6,144 bases of DNA from assembly GCA_020723545.1 (NCBI GenBank), contig DYIS01000109.1, forward strand, positions 2,016 to 8,159, written 5' to 3'. Positions 5,908 to 6,144 of this stretch are shown here, piece by piece; positions within the stretch are counted from its first letter, which is position 1; the number at the start of each line of letters is the position of its first letter. The notes beneath the pieces were generated by a model. That model was not told where the DNA came from. It made no database searches and worked only from the letters and a program-made list of their open reading frames with translations. The translations under genes were made by a program, and so were the position numbers. Source of the stretch: Ktedonobacter racemifer (GTDB lineage: Bacteria > Chloroflexota > DTOL01 > JACQYG01).

Positions 5908-6144
5908 CTACATATTAGGCCAGGCATACGCCGCCGCGCAGACTGCCCGGTAATTCTCATCCAACTCTGGCTGCATGCGTACCAGCGTTGCCAGGCGGCG
6001 GGCCATCTCGGTGACGTAGCGAGCTTCTTCCACGCTCAGGTCGCGCCCCAGCAGGCCGCGCTCGCGGTACGAGAGCCACTTCTTGATCACCTGGTATCCG
6101 CCGATGGTGAAATTCCACACCGCCTCCGGGATGTTCTGCCAGCA
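5908..6144 (-). CDS. C-terminal end of a type ISP restriction-modification enzyme (partial, runs off window)
   Basis: Only the last 78 codons are in the window, and the frame stays open through base 6144. The visible part reads WQNIPEAVWNFTIGGYQVIK, then KWLSYRERGLLGRDLSVEEA and a helix ending in VRMQPELDENYRAVCA. The PEAVWNFTIGGYQVIKKWLSYRE stretch with the later EARYVTEMARRLA and LDENY is the signature tail of type ISP restriction-modification proteins (LlaBIII/LlaGI type), where it belongs to the C-terminal target-recognition region. Full-length members carry nuclease, helicase and N6-adenine methyltransferase domains in one chain of well over 1,000 residues and protect against phage and foreign DNA; none of those domains can be seen here. 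A stand-alone methyltransferase sharing this tail is the alternative. The GTG at 6120 is not the start, because the conserved sequence continues upstream of it. Confidence 0.85.
   Translation of the reverse strand, partial: CWQNIPEAVWNFTIGGYQVIKKWLSYRERGLLGRDLSVEEARYVTEMARRLATLVRMQPELDENYRAVCAAAYAWPNM

Overview
The window looks like the backbone of a plasmid or integrative element from a GC-rich bacterium. The protein style (an excisionase-like helix-turn-helix protein and a WA-helix preceding a DnaQ fold) reminds me of Chloroflexota/Anaerolineae, but that assignment is inference and no rRNA or other marker gene is present. All host-type housekeeping functions are absent; what is visible is partition, replication/transfer-type, recombination and restriction-modification material.

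Region 1 (1-1869, + strand) is a tightly packed three-gene cluster: a DnaQ-fold exonuclease-like protein that has lost four of its five catalytic residues, a ParA-type partition ATPase whose start codon overlaps the preceding stop (ATGA), and a small ribbon-helix-helix protein with a strong Shine-Dalgarno sequence. Immediately after, and starting inside the last codons of the ribbon-helix-helix gene, is an array of GGTGTC boxes repeated about every 12.5 bp in mixed orientation (1858-1938). It is a good candidate for the centromere (parS) bound by the ribbon-helix-helix protein. The simplest reading is a complete DNA segregation module with an additional pseudo-nuclease component.

Region 2 (1940-5157, + strand) begins with a regulatory gap containing an 8-bp direct repeat. 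It is followed by a 487-residue protein resembling the replication-relaxation family (winged helix plus a PD...ExE segment), an intact tyrosine recombinase, and a membrane protein with an HExxH zinc-protease motif whose start overlaps the recombinase stop. The recombinase gene starts in clearly AT-richer DNA than the gene before it, suggesting a different origin although it is set up as part of the same operon.

Region 3 (5158-6144) contains a 69-residue hypothetical protein on + and, on -, the C-terminal end of a type ISP restriction-modification enzyme (running off the window) followed by an excisionase-like helix-turn-helix gene. The latter's best ribosome binding site points to a start in a different frame, so it may carry a frameshift. 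The two strands converge at 5466/5472. No tRNA, rRNA, CRISPR array, insertion sequence ends or convincing intrinsic terminator was seen.
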